The translations under genes and the position numbers were made by a program. Source: Mageeibacillus sp. UBA5442 (GTDB taxonomy: Bacteria; Bacillota; Clostridia; Saccharofermentanales; DTU023). From it: a stretch of 28,236 nt of DNA. Shown here piece by piece: positions 7,174 through 15,389 of the stretch. The notes under the pieces are model-generated. The model was not told where the DNA came from. It ran no database searches and saw nothing but the letters and a program-made list of their open reading frames with translations. Position 1 is the first letter of the stretch, and the number at the start of each line of letters is the position of its first letter. Location: NCBI GenBank assembly GCA_002427475.1, contig DIRG01000088.1:16895-45130 (forward strand), given 5' to 3'.

Positions 7174-8448
7174 GTGCGTCGCCAGCAAAGCGCTCGTATT
7201 GTCTTTGTTTTTGTTTTTATATCAGTATTTCTGCTGATATTGTCCTTTTTCGGTGTCTTGAACCCTCCGATCGGCGGAGCGGATCGCTTCGCACAGGAGC
7301 GAGAAGCGTCGCGTAATCTAGGAGCACCCAATCGCACTGATCCGGACGAGAAGGTGCCGGAAGAAAGCTCTCAGGATCAGGAAACAAAGCCTAGTCAATC
7401 TGAGGAAGCGGTCAAAGAACCGGAAATTACAGCTGAAGCAGCAAGTGAACCGCCCATTTTACCTTTACCCATCCAAGCAAACGACCCGGCCTTGCTTCCG
7501 GAGAGTGAAGAGCAGCAACTACGCTTGTGGCCTCAAGAATCAGCAGTTCCGGACTTGCATAGCGTGGATTTCGACTATTACGCTACACTCCAAAACGAAA
7601 CCAAACCCCTAAACGGAATAACGGTCATATTAGATCCTTCGTTCGGAGGCAGCTCAACGGGCGCTACCTTTGTCACGGATAGCGGGGTGCTGGCGGAGAA
7701 AGATATTGTGCTCCAGATTGCCAAACTGGCAGAACGTTACCTAGTCGAAATGGGAGCCGAAGTGATTATGACGCGTAGCAGCGACACCGAGAATTCTTTC
7801 TTTTACGTGGCTGCACTGACTGCAGACACAGTGTTAGAACGCTATGCTCAAGAAGCTGAAGAAGCCAATTATGAGGTGCAACTGATAGAGGATCTGCGTC
7901 TACAAATGGCGGATGTCATGCGTATAAACCAAAACAACGCTGATTCAGGCGGACGCGGTTTATTTGGTGGAATCGGTACAGCAGCGCGTCTACGGCTGAT
8001 CTACGATATCCAAGCTCAGTACGATGATATTGCTTTTATCAACATTTCACTTAATCATGATAATGATGTTAGTATGTCCGGAGCAGAGATCCGCATAATG
8101 GATCGGGATTTCGTAGCGGAAACCAACAACAGCTACGTAGAAGGCCTAGATCCGAATACGTTAGCACCGAATTATACGATGATCGACAGTCAGAGCCGGC
8201 AGGAGCTGGCTTGGCTGCTATACGGACATCTGCAGCATCAGACGCCTGGGTTGGCCGCTGATGCGGAACCGCGCATTGAGCAGATGGACATGGCCGTATT
8301 GCGTTTGAATAATCTGACCTCCGTATCTGTTGTTCCGGGCTATCTCAGCAACGAAGCAGATAGAAATGAAATCAGCTCAGCTGAGGGTCAGCAGAAGATT
8401 GCATTGGCACTTGCTTATGCTGTTCGTCAATATTATGTCGGGCCATAA
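7174..8448 (+). CDS. Membrane-anchored Amidase_3-like protein, probably catalytically inactive
   Basis: Residues 8-28 form a signal anchor. An extracellular linker rich in Glu, Pro and Ser (about 30-130) follows, then a domain with the layout of N-acetylmuramoyl-L-alanine amidase (about 147-422). The family blocks can be aligned: ILDPSFGG at 152-159 for LDPGHGG, AEKDIVLQIAKL at 174-185, VIMTR at 197-201, AFINISLN at 287-294 for FVSIHAN, and SVVPGYLSN at 385-393 for VLVExGFxSN. The first zinc His becomes F157, the second His becomes S292 and the catalytic Glu becomes V387; only the zinc Glu E175 remains. I infer a non-catalytic, perhaps peptidoglycan-sensing protein. GTG 7174 uses GGGGGA at 7161-7166, inside glmM. 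Confidence 0.75.
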   Translation: MRRQQSARIVFVFVFISVFLLILSFFGVLNPPIGGADRFAQEREASRNLGAPNRTDPDEKVPEESSQDQETKPSQSEEAVKEPEITAEAASEPPILPLPIQANDPALLPESEEQQLRLWPQESAVPDLHSVDFDYYATLQNETKPLNGITVILDPSFGGSSTGATFVTDSGVLAEKDIVLQIAKLAERYLVEMGAEVIMTRSSDTENSFFYVAALTADTVLERYAQEAEEANYEVQLIEDLRLQMADVMRINQNNADSGGRGLFGGIGTAARLRLIYDIQAQYDDIAFINISLNHDNDVSMSGAEIRIMDRDFVAETNNSYVEGLDPNTLAPNYTMIDSQSRQELAWLLYGHLQHQTPGLAADAEPRIEQMDMAVLRLNNLTSVSVVPGYLSNEADRNEISSAEGQQKIALALAYAVRQYYVGP

Positions 8449-8493
8449 GCCGGCTCTGCAGTTTCAGCTTTTTACTTAAAAAGGCTAGGATTT

Positions 8494-8502
8494 TGCTAGA
8501 GT
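8494..8502 (+). promoter_or_regulatory. Possible extended -10 promoter of the atp operon
   Basis: TGC-TAGAGT (TAGAGT at 8497-8502) is an extended -10 candidate with TTACTT about 19 bases upstream. It would put the whole structured leader (8518-8675) in the transcript. A second possibility is TTGTTC (8551-8556) with GATATA (8573-8578), which would start inside that leader. A weak hairpin (8466-8486) may end the preceding gene. Confidence 0.3.
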
Positions 8503-8517
8503 TTCAAGAAAAATAAC

Positions 8518-8597
8518 GTTAGAATGGTAACTCAATCGCGAACGACACAGTTGTTCGGAAGGTATCCTGTAAGATATAGGAGAAAAACCATTCTGAT
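8518..8597 (+). promoter_or_regulatory. Three-way-junction structure in the atp operon leader
   Basis: AGAATGGT (8521-8528) pairs perfectly with ACCATTCT (8587-8594), and three flanking pairs with G-U wobbles can extend it. Enclosed is a strong hairpin, CGAACGAC (8539-8546) with GTTGTTCG (8550-8557) around the loop ACA, with one G-U pair. A smaller hairpin is possible as TCCT/AGGA (8565-8568 with 8578-8581) or TATC/GATA. The element is not a pattern I recognise. It lies 82 bases upstream of atpZ and may regulate the operon. Confidence 0.4.
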
Positions 8598-8652
8598 TTC
8601 GCGGTAAATTGCTGAGTCAAGAAGAATTTTTGCAGGACTGGAGACCTGAACA

Positions 8653-8675
8653 ATTCTCGGTTAAGAGAGGAGAAT
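8653..8675 (+). promoter_or_regulatory. Hairpin over the atpZ ribosome-binding site
   Basis: ATTCTC (8653-8658) pairs perfectly with GAGAAT (8670-8675). The right arm covers part of the AGAGGAGAA Shine-Dalgarno site three bases before the atpZ ATG. This could dampen initiation on the first cistron. Confidence 0.35.
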
Positions 8676-8678
8676 GTT

Positions 8679-9002
8679 ATGAGTCATGAGCCTATCAAAG
8701 GTGCTTCATCTGACGACAAACCTGAAGAATTTATATTGGAGGAATTGGAGATTTCTGCGCCTCCTCCTATTGAAGAGAAAGTGGTAGCGGAGAGCTCGCA
8801 CAGTAATGGCTGGTCGTCGCTCGCCTACTTCACCCAAATCGGCTTCACGATAGCTGTTTCAGTGCTTTTGGGCGTGCTGATTGGAAGATTTCTTGACAGG
8901 CGGCTGGGAACTGATCCCTGGCTATTGCTCTTGTTTTCTCTTCTGGGAGTTTTAGTAGCGCTTTACTATATCTATAGAATTTCTAAAAGATTTAGTAAAT
9001 AG
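8679..9002 (+). CDS. atpZ: AtpZ/AtpI-like F0F1 ATP synthase accessory protein
   Basis: A 107-residue membrane protein with two helices (about 49-71 and 80-98). They are linked by the family motif GRFLDRRLGTDPW, typical of the F0F1-ATPase gene-1 family (AtpZ). The first 45 residues are an acidic polar extension, longer than in most relatives. AtpZ works with AtpI in assembly or ion supply of the F0 sector. ATG 8679 follows AGAGGAGAA. It is the first gene of the ATP synthase operon. Confidence 0.85.
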   Translation: MSHEPIKGASSDDKPEEFILEELEISAPPPIEEKVVAESSHSNGWSSLAYFTQIGFTIAVSVLLGVLIGRFLDRRLGTDPWLLLLFSLLGVLVALYYIYRISKRFSK

Positions 9003-9048
9003 GAAATTTAAAATCGACAATTTTGCTTGTTTTAGCTAGGATAGGATA

Positions 9049-9444
9049 ATGGAATCTGACATTAGTAAAAAAATGATAATAATTATTTTGATTATCGCAA
9101 TCTTAGCAATTGTAGGAGCTTTGATTTTTTATCGTTCGCTAGACTTTCTGCCCTTTGCGCTAGGTGTTCTAATCGGCACAGCGGGGAGTGTGGCTAGGGT
9201 ATTACTAGTTAAACGCACAGTGACAAGAGCGCTGAAGATGGAAGCAAAAGATGTTGGCAGATATGTCAATGCTCAAGCCTTTATCAGGCTGGGGCTGGCA
9301 GTAGCTATACTACTTATCGCTGCCCTGGTGCCGCAGATTAATTTATGGGGAGCCGCTATAGGCATAATTGCCTTTCATCCCGCAATTTATATAGCGAACA
9401 AAACAGTTAAGAACCCTGAAGTGCAAGGAACAGAGGATAGTTAA
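9049..9444 (+). CDS. atpI: ATP synthase protein I
   Basis: A 131-residue protein with about four membrane helices (roughly 8-28, 32-52, 76-96, 98-116). It sits in the standard atpI slot between atpZ and atpB. AtpI helps c-ring assembly in several bacteria and is not part of the core enzyme. Sequence conservation in the family is low, so the call leans on the hydrophobic layout and position. ATG 9049 follows AGGATA, a weak ribosome site; atpB begins three bases after its stop. Confidence 0.8.
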   Translation: MESDISKKMIIIILIIAILAIVGALIFYRSLDFLPFALGVLIGTAGSVARVLLVKRTVTRALKMEAKDVGRYVNAQAFIRLGLAVAILLIAALVPQINLWGAAIGIIAFHPAIYIANKTVKNPEVQGTEDS

Positions 9445-9446
9445 AC

Positions 9447-10124
9447 GTGATTAATATTCGTAATTATGGTGTCATAGAAATCGCAGGTATTGAGATCTGG
9501 ATTACAGAGACAATTGTCAATACTTGGATCATCATGGCAATCCTGATAGCTGTTGCTGTTCTTGTGCGCATTAAATTACGAAAATTTCAGACTATACCCA
9601 CAGGTTTCCAGAATGTTACTGAAGCGGCTGTAGAAATCTTTGATAACTTCGTTGTAAGTTCAATCGGCAAAAAGCATGCCAATTATGCTCCTTGGTTTTT
9701 CATGGTTTTTGTCCTCATCTTGTCTTCCAGTCTTTTCAGTGTCTTTGGTTTGCGAGCTCCGACGGCAGACTGGGCTACAACTTTTGCTTTGGCTCTAGCC
9801 AGCTTTTGTATCATGATTTATGCAGGCGTGAAAAACCGCAAAGCTGCGTATATTAAATCGCTATTTGAACCCATATTTATCTTTTTCCCGATGAACCTGA
9901 TCGGAGAGTTGGCGAAACCCGTCGCTCTCAGTTTCCGTCTTTTTGGAAACGTCCTATCGGGGACTATAATCTTGACTCTTTATTACGCTTTGACACCGAT
10001 CTTCGTGCAGTTTGGCGTTCCTGCCGTGCTCCACGCTTTCTTTGATGTAATCTTCGGTTTCATCCAAACATATATTTTCGTAATATTGAGTTTGATGTAT
10101 GTGAAAATGGCGGCGGACGATTAG
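9447..10124 (+). CDS. atpB: ATP synthase subunit a
   Basis: The membrane stator subunit that forms the two ion half-channels against the c-ring. The essential arginine is R164 in ALSFRLFGN, followed by the conserved segment FIQTYIFVILSLMYV (206-219). At 225 residues with five or so helices it is of usual size. The start is GTG 9447, three bases after atpI, with GAGGATAG upstream. The paired c subunit suggests that the ion moved may be Na+. Confidence 0.95.
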   Translation: MINIRNYGVIEIAGIEIWITETIVNTWIIMAILIAVAVLVRIKLRKFQTIPTGFQNVTEAAVEIFDNFVVSSIGKKHANYAPWFFMVFVLILSSSLFSVFGLRAPTADWATTFALALASFCIMIYAGVKNRKAAYIKSLFEPIFIFFPMNLIGELAKPVALSFRLFGNVLSGTIILTLYYALTPIFVQFGVPAVLHAFFDVIFGFIQTYIFVILSLMYVKMAADD

Positions 10125-10186
10125 GTTTTTAATGTTGATTTTTAGAAAATAAATAAATTAAGCAATAACAATACATGGAGGTATGT

Positions 10187-10468
10187 ATGAACGCAATAGA
10201 AGGATTATCAGTAATTATCAGTGTGGCCCATATCGCATCTGCGATCGCACTTCTGAACGGTCTGTTTACAACTTTTGGACAGGCGAAAATTGTTTCGCAA
10301 GCGATTGAATCTATCGCCAGACAACCGGAAGCTACAGGAGATATCCGTACAACAATGTTTGTCGGTTTGGCCATGGCTGAAACATCCGGTATCTACGGTC
10401 TTCTGATTTCAATTGTCATGCTCTTTGCCAACCCCTTGGTTGACATCTTCGTCAATTTTGTCAGCTAA
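10187..10468 (+). CDS. atpE: ATP synthase subunit c, Na+-type ligand set
   Basis: The hairpin protein that forms the rotor ring: helix 1 about 6-42, polar loop ARQPEA 44-49, helix 2 about 55-82. The ion-binding glutamate is E65. Q32, T66, S67 and Y70 occupy the positions of the Na+ ligands Q32, S66, T67 and Y70 known from Ilyobacter tartaricus, with identical numbering. Helix 1 departs from the family: of the usual glycines only G25 and G31 remain, and 17, 19, 27 and 29 are A, A, F and T. The start ATG 10187 follows GGAGGT (10177-10182); the upstream ATG 10175 overlaps that site and is not used. The length is 93 residues. Confidence 0.95.
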   Translation: MNAIEGLSVIISVAHIASAIALLNGLFTTFGQAKIVSQAIESIARQPEATGDIRTTMFVGLAMAETSGIYGLLISIVMLFANPLVDIFVNFVS

Positions 10469-10521
10469 GCAATGGCGGAGATCAGAAACATTGATGGCAG
10501 TTACTGAAAGGAGGTAGTAGC

Positions 10522-11076
10522 TTGTACAGTATTTTTACTATTATGGCTCAGACGGTTCCTGAGGGCAGATTGTTTGCTCTGGACCAACAAACTCTGATTC
10601 AGATTGCCATTCAACTTTTAAATGCAATTGTTTTGGCTGTGATCTTGGGCCGGCTTTTATATAAGCCCGTCAAGAACTTTATGGCCAAGCGCAGGGAGAA
10701 AATCAAGGAAAATATTGCCGCTGCGGATACCGAGATGGCTCGTGCTAATGAGCTGATAGCCGAATATGAGGCTAAAATCGACAATATCCAGCAGGAAGCA
10801 GAACAGATCTTTGCTGAAGCCCGAGCCAGAGCCGGCGAGAGAGAGGAACTGATCCTGCATGAGGCTAACGCAGAAGCACAGCGGATAAAGCAGAATGCTC
10901 TGGCCACGATTGAGTTGGACAAAGAACGTAATGAAATGGAAATCCGTTCCTATATCATCGAGATGGCTACGTTGATGGCTGAGAAATATCTAATCGGCAC
11001 TATCGACGAAACGGAGCAGAATGAACTCTTCGAGCAGGTACGATCTCAGTTGGAGGAATCACAATGGCGCAGGTAA
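10522..11076 (+). CDS. atpF: ATP synthase subunit b
   Basis: The peripheral stalk subunit linking F0 to F1. One membrane helix (about 24-46) leads into KPVKNFMAKRREKI and a long charged helix rich in Ala, Glu and Lys (about 50-155), the dimeric right-handed coiled coil of the stalk. The length is 184 residues. The start is TTG 10522, favoured by a very strong AAAGGAGGT (10507-10515) six bases upstream; ATG 10543 would be the alternative. The end overlaps atpH by 13 bases. Confidence 0.93.
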   Translation: MYSIFTIMAQTVPEGRLFALDQQTLIQIAIQLLNAIVLAVILGRLLYKPVKNFMAKRREKIKENIAAADTEMARANELIAEYEAKIDNIQQEAEQIFAEARARAGEREELILHEANAEAQRIKQNALATIELDKERNEMEIRSYIIEMATLMAEKYLIGTIDETEQNELFEQVRSQLEESQWRR

Positions 11077-11597
11077 GTGAGCGCTATGCAAGAGCTCTTT
11101 TCCGAGTTTCTGAAGAAAACGATTCTTTGGAGCGGGATCTAGAGCAGGTCATCTTTGTGAGGGACGAGCTGGACAAGGACGACGTGCAGGCTTATCTGAA
11201 TCATCCGGGAATTGAGAAGAGACAGAAAGAAGTATTTTTTCAGGAAGCCTTTCCGGAGATAGCTCCACGTCTCTTGGATTTTCTTTTCCTTATGCTACAG
11301 AAGAGACGCGAAAATATTATCGTTTCAGCTTTGTCTGATTATATTGAATTAGTTAACAGACATTTTGGCAGGATCAAAGCGAGGGTTGTTTCCGCTCTGG
11401 GCTTAGAGGAAGAACAGATCTCTTCGCTCGAGGTTTTGCTATCGAAACACCTTGATCTGGAGGTCAGCTTAGTCAGCGAGATCGACCCGGAGGTTATTGC
11501 CGGATTTTATGTTCTCGTGGAGGGACATATTTTTGACGGCACTGTCAGAACTCAGTTGAATGAAATGAAGAAACGTTTAAAGAGAGGGAATCTTTAA
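11064..11597 (+). CDS. atpH: ATP synthase subunit delta
   Basis: The OSCP-type subunit that holds the b stalk to the top of F1. The N-terminal SERYARALFRVSEEN block (4-18) is the family signature, and the C-terminal GFYVLVEGHIFDGTVRTQLNEM matches the GG-x-DxSxxxxL-type ending of delta subunits. The length of 177 residues is normal. ATG 11064 lies inside atpF with TTGGAGGAA upstream, and its stop overlaps the atpA start (TAATG), so translational coupling on both sides is likely. Confidence 0.93.
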   Translation: MAQVSERYARALFRVSEENDSLERDLEQVIFVRDELDKDDVQAYLNHPGIEKRQKEVFFQEAFPEIAPRLLDFLFLMLQKRRENIIVSALSDYIELVNRHFGRIKARVVSALGLEEEQISSLEVLLSKHLDLEVSLVSEIDPEVIAGFYVLVEGHIFDGTVRTQLNEMKKRLKRGNL

Positions 11598-13105
11598 TGC
11601 CAAAACCTGACGAAACAATTAATGTTATTAAACGACAGATTGAGTCGTTTTCGACCAAATTGGATTATGCTGAAGCCGGTACTGTCATACAGGTCGGTGA
11701 CGGCATCGCCCAGGTGTATGGCCTACAAAACGCCAAAAGTGGCGAGTTGCTTGAATTTGCCAACGGCACTATTGGCATGGCTTTGAACCTGGAGGAAGAC
11801 ACCATAGGCGTTGTTATTATGGGATCGGATGCCGGGATAGTAGAAGGTGACCCGGTGCGCATGACAGGCCGAATGACGGCGGTCCCGGTAGGTGATTGCA
11901 TGTTGGGCCGAGTTGTTAACGCCTTGGGAGAACCGATAGATAGCCTCGGAGAGATTGAAACTGACACATATCGTGACATTGAGAGTCCGGCTCCAAGCGT
12001 TATTATGCGCCAAGAAGTTAACCGTCCGCTTGAAACCGGAATCAAGGCTATTGACGCCCTAGTGCCGATTGGCAAAGGGCAAAGAGAGCTTATTATCGGT
12101 GATCGTCAGACGGGTAAAACTGCAATCGCCATCGACACATTCCTCAATCAAAAAGATAAGGATGTTTATTGTGTCTATGTCGGTATCGGTCAAAAAGCTT
12201 CTACTGTTGCTCGCATTGTTAAGGTGTTACAAGATTCCGGAGCTATGGATTACACCACAGTGGTCCTCTCTACCGCTAATGAATCCGCACCAATGCAATA
12301 TATCGCTCCTTATGCAGGTTGTGCCATCGCTGAAGAGTGGATGTATCAAGGCAAGGATGTCTTGATTGTTTACGACGATTTGTCCAAGCATGCTGTTTCC
12401 TATCGCGCCATCAGTCTCCTTCTCGGACGTCCTCCGGGACGCGAAGCCTATCCGGGAGACGTCTTCTACCTGCACTCCAGATTGTTGGAGCGTGCGGCCA
12501 GCCTGAGCGAAGATTACGGCGGCGGAACTATAACCGCTTTGCCCATCGTGGAGACCCAAGAAGGAGATATTTCTGCATATATCCCGACGAACGTTATCTC
12601 CATAACCGACGGACAGATCTATCTGGAAACCGATCTGTTCAACAGTGGTATCCGTCCGGCTATTAACCCCGGCCTGTCAGTCTCTCGTGTCGGAGGATCA
12701 GCACAGGTAGCGGCTATGAAGAAGATTGCCGGACCTCTGAGAATTGAATACGCCCAGTACAAGGAAGTCGCAGCTTTCTCACAATTCGGTTCCGACTTAA
12801 CTCAAGATACAATCGACCGTTTAGATCACGGTGACCGCATTACGGAAGTGCTGAAACAACCGCAGTATTCGCCCATATCGATAGAAGATCAAATTTTGAT
12901 CCTCTTTGCTCTTAATCGCAGACATTTGACTGATGTCAGATTGGGACAGGTTAGAAATTTCCAAAGGGAATTCATCACTCACGTGGATGCTCATGCCCCT
13001 GATTTGAAGGCAGAGATCAGAGAAAGTGGTGAAATTTCCGAGGAGATGAGCGAACGTATTGAGCAATTGATTGATGAAGTCAAAGCCGAATTTGATCAGA
13101 ATTAG
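11597..13105 (+). CDS. atpA: ATP synthase subunit alpha
   Basis: The non-catalytic nucleotide-binding subunit of the F1 hexamer. The P-loop GDRQTGKT is at 168-175, after the N-terminal beta-barrel (about 27-95). The conserved segment RPAINPGLSVSRVGGSAQ carries the arginine finger (SVSRVG). The 502-residue length is standard. ATG 11597 shares one base with the atpH stop, with AGAGAGGGAAT upstream. Confidence 0.98.
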   Translation: MPKPDETINVIKRQIESFSTKLDYAEAGTVIQVGDGIAQVYGLQNAKSGELLEFANGTIGMALNLEEDTIGVVIMGSDAGIVEGDPVRMTGRMTAVPVGDCMLGRVVNALGEPIDSLGEIETDTYRDIESPAPSVIMRQEVNRPLETGIKAIDALVPIGKGQRELIIGDRQTGKTAIAIDTFLNQKDKDVYCVYVGIGQKASTVARIVKVLQDSGAMDYTTVVLSTANESAPMQYIAPYAGCAIAEEWMYQGKDVLIVYDDLSKHAVSYRAISLLLGRPPGREAYPGDVFYLHSRLLERAASLSEDYGGGTITALPIVETQEGDISAYIPTNVISITDGQIYLETDLFNSGIRPAINPGLSVSRVGGSAQVAAMKKIAGPLRIEYAQYKEVAAFSQFGSDLTQDTIDRLDHGDRITEVLKQPQYSPISIEDQILILFALNRRHLTDVRLGQVRNFQREFITHVDAHAPDLKAEIRESGEISEEMSERIEQLIDEVKAEFDQN

Positions 13106-13113
13106 GAGTTAGT

Positions 13114-13989
13114 GTGAGTTCACTCAGGAGCATAAAAGAAAGAATTGCGAATGTTACTTCCGTCGAGCAGTTGATCCGCGCCATGTATATGGTGTCGTCA
13201 ACCAAGCTGCAGAAGGCGAGAGCTCAGCTGGAAGGATTGGTTCCGATGCAGGAGGGCCTGCAGAAAATTATCGATGATTTGGCCAGTAGAGAAGAGTCCA
13301 GATCGATTGAGGTTTTCAAAAAACGAGAAGTCCGCAATTCGCTTTACATGATTTTCACCAGTGACAGGGGACTGTCGGGTGGCTACAACTCAAATATTAA
13401 TAAATTTGTCTTGGAGCATTTAAAGGATGTCGAGAACGAGAAGCTCTTGATCGTCGGCTCAATTGGTAACGAGTTTTTTAGGCGAAACGGGAAAAATATC
13501 ATAAGAGCCGTTGTCGACGTTGCTGATGCCCAGATTTACTACGCTTCTCAGAGTTTGGCCGAATGGGCCACAGACTTGTATTTGGCTGGTGAAGTTGATG
13601 AAATTTGTGTGGGGTATACGGTTTTTAAAAATGTGCTCTCTTATGAACCGGTAATAAAAAAGGTACTCCCAATCAGCAACGGTGCTGAAGATGACGATGA
13701 TTATTATTACGATAATTACCTTGATGAGAAGATCTACGAACCGGACCTTAAGACATACATTGAAGAGTTGATACCGCTGTACCTGCATATGTATATCTTT
13801 AGAGCTTTCTCGGAAGCTCATACCAGCGAACAAGCTGCGCGCATGGTCAGTATGGATGCTGCAGGCAAGAACGCTGATGAAATCATGGAAGACTTGACTC
13901 ACAGTTACAATCGTCAACGTCAGGCTGAGATTACTCAAGAGCTGAATGAAATAGTAGGCAGCAGAACAATTATGACAAAGGAAAAATAA
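13114..13989 (+). CDS. atpG: ATP synthase subunit gamma
   Basis: The central rotor shaft turning inside the alpha/beta hexamer. The N-terminal coiled-coil signature RSIKERIANVTSVEQLIRAMYMVSSTK is split here as RSIKERIANVTS (5-16) and MVSSTKLQKA. The C-terminal block AARMVSMDAAGKNADEI and NRQRQAEITQELNEIVG is typical. The length is 291 residues. Before the C-terminal helix lies an unusual patch, DDDDYYYDNYLDE (about 191-203), more acidic and tyrosine-rich than the loop usually is. The start GTG 13114 follows TTAGGAGTT, and atpD starts immediately after the stop. Confidence 0.95.
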   Translation: MSSLRSIKERIANVTSVEQLIRAMYMVSSTKLQKARAQLEGLVPMQEGLQKIIDDLASREESRSIEVFKKREVRNSLYMIFTSDRGLSGGYNSNINKFVLEHLKDVENEKLLIVGSIGNEFFRRNGKNIIRAVVDVADAQIYYASQSLAEWATDLYLAGEVDEICVGYTVFKNVLSYEPVIKKVLPISNGAEDDDDYYYDNYLDEKIYEPDLKTYIEELIPLYLHMYIFRAFSEAHTSEQAARMVSMDAAGKNADEIMEDLTHSYNRQRQAEITQELNEIVGSRTIMTKEK

Positions 13990-15381
13990 ATGGCAGAGAA
14001 AAATATTGGAGCAATTATTCAGATAATCGGGTCGGTTATTGACGTCCGCTTTGAAGGTGACTTACCTCTTTTATACAATGCCCTAGAGGTAAAACTAGGC
14101 GACGACACTGTTGTGCTGGAAGTTATGCAGCATACCGGAGATAATACTGTACGCTGCGTGTCCATGCACCCGACGGAAGGACTCAAGCGAGGTGCCGAAG
14201 TTGTTGACACAGGTGCGCCGATTACAGTTCCGATTGGCCGCGAGGTTCTGGGCCGCATGGTCAATATTCTGGGTAAGCCTATCGATAATAAGCCGGAGAT
14301 TGAAGCTGAAGAGTACTGGCCTATTCATCGGGATCCGCCGGCCTTTGTTGATCAACAGGCTGAGCCCGAAATGCTGGAGACAGGCATAAAAGCCATCGAC
14401 CTGCTTTGCCCTTTCCCCAGAGGAGGAAAAATTGGCTTGTTCGGTGGTGCCGGTGTCGGCAAGACTGTCTTGATCATGGAGCTGATAGACAGCATAGCTC
14501 AGGAGCACGGAGGCTTCTCAGTCTTCGCCGGTGTAGGTGAAAGAACGCGTGAAGGTAACGATCTTTACTATGAGATGATGGAGTCAGGCGTTATCGACAA
14601 GACTGCTCTAGTTTTTGGGCAGATGAACGAGCCGCCGGGAGTCAGGATGCGTGTTGCTTTGACCGCTTTGACGATGGCGGAATATTTCCGCGACACCGAG
14701 CATCAAGATATTTTACTTTTTATTGATAATATTTATCGTTTTGTTCAAGCCGGATCTGAAGTTTCCGCTCTGCTCGGCCGTACGCCAAGTGCTGTCGGCT
14801 ACCAACCAACGTTGGCTACAGAGATAGGAATGCTGGAGGAGCGGATCACATCTACAAAGACAGGTTCAATCACCTCAGTGCAGGCGGTCTATGTTCCCGC
14901 GGACGACCTCACGGACCCGGCGACAGCGACTGTATTCGCACACCTTGATGCGGTTACAATTTTGTCTCGCTCAATTGTTGAACAGGGAATCTATCCCGCA
15001 GTCGATCCTTTGGAATCCTCTTCGCGGATTTTGGAAGAAAGCGTCGTGGGACGTGAACACTACCGTGTGGCTCAGGCTGTGCAGAATATTTTGCAACGCT
15101 ACAAGGACTTGCAAGACATCGTCTCTATTCTGGGTATCGATGAATTGTCCGAGGAAGATAAACAGGTCGTCGGCAGGGCTAGGAAAATCCAGCGTTTCCT
15201 GTCGCAACCTTTCATAGTTGCCGAGAAGTTTACCTCTATTCCCGGAAAACACGTGTCAATCGATGAGACAGTGCATGGCTTTAGGGAGATTCTTGAAGGT
15301 AAATATGATGACGTGCCGGAGGGCTTTTTCCTTAACGCAGGCTCGATTGAAGATGTGCTCGAACGATACAAAAAATCTTAA
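13990..15381 (+). CDS. atpD: ATP synthase subunit beta
   Basis: The catalytic subunit of F1. The P-loop GGAGVGKT is at 152-159, the catalytic glutamate E184 lies in GVGERTREGND, the DELSEED-like lever is IDELSEED, and VPADDLTDPA is conserved. The Walker B block reads FIDNIYRFVQAGSE, where most relatives have DNIFRFTQAGSE, a mild substitution. The length is 463 residues. ATG 13990 directly follows the atpG stop with the ribosome site AAAGGAAAAA inside atpG. Confidence 0.98.
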   Translation: MAEKNIGAIIQIIGSVIDVRFEGDLPLLYNALEVKLGDDTVVLEVMQHTGDNTVRCVSMHPTEGLKRGAEVVDTGAPITVPIGREVLGRMVNILGKPIDNKPEIEAEEYWPIHRDPPAFVDQQAEPEMLETGIKAIDLLCPFPRGGKIGLFGGAGVGKTVLIMELIDSIAQEHGGFSVFAGVGERTREGNDLYYEMMESGVIDKTALVFGQMNEPPGVRMRVALTALTMAEYFRDTEHQDILLFIDNIYRFVQAGSEVSALLGRTPSAVGYQPTLATEIGMLEERITSTKTGSITSVQAVYVPADDLTDPATATVFAHLDAVTILSRSIVEQGIYPAVDPLESSSRILEESVVGREHYRVAQAVQNILQRYKDLQDIVSILGIDELSEEDKQVVGRARKIQRFLSQPFIVAEKFTSIPGKHVSIDETVHGFREILEGKYDDVPEGFFLNAGSIEDVLERYKKS

Positions 15382-15389
15382 GGTTTAAT

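Noticed and set aside
13459..13938. Minus-strand open frame of 159 codons opposite atpG
   Set aside because: It lies wholly inside the gamma subunit gene, has no ribosome site or recognisable domain, and is explained by the codon pattern of atpG.
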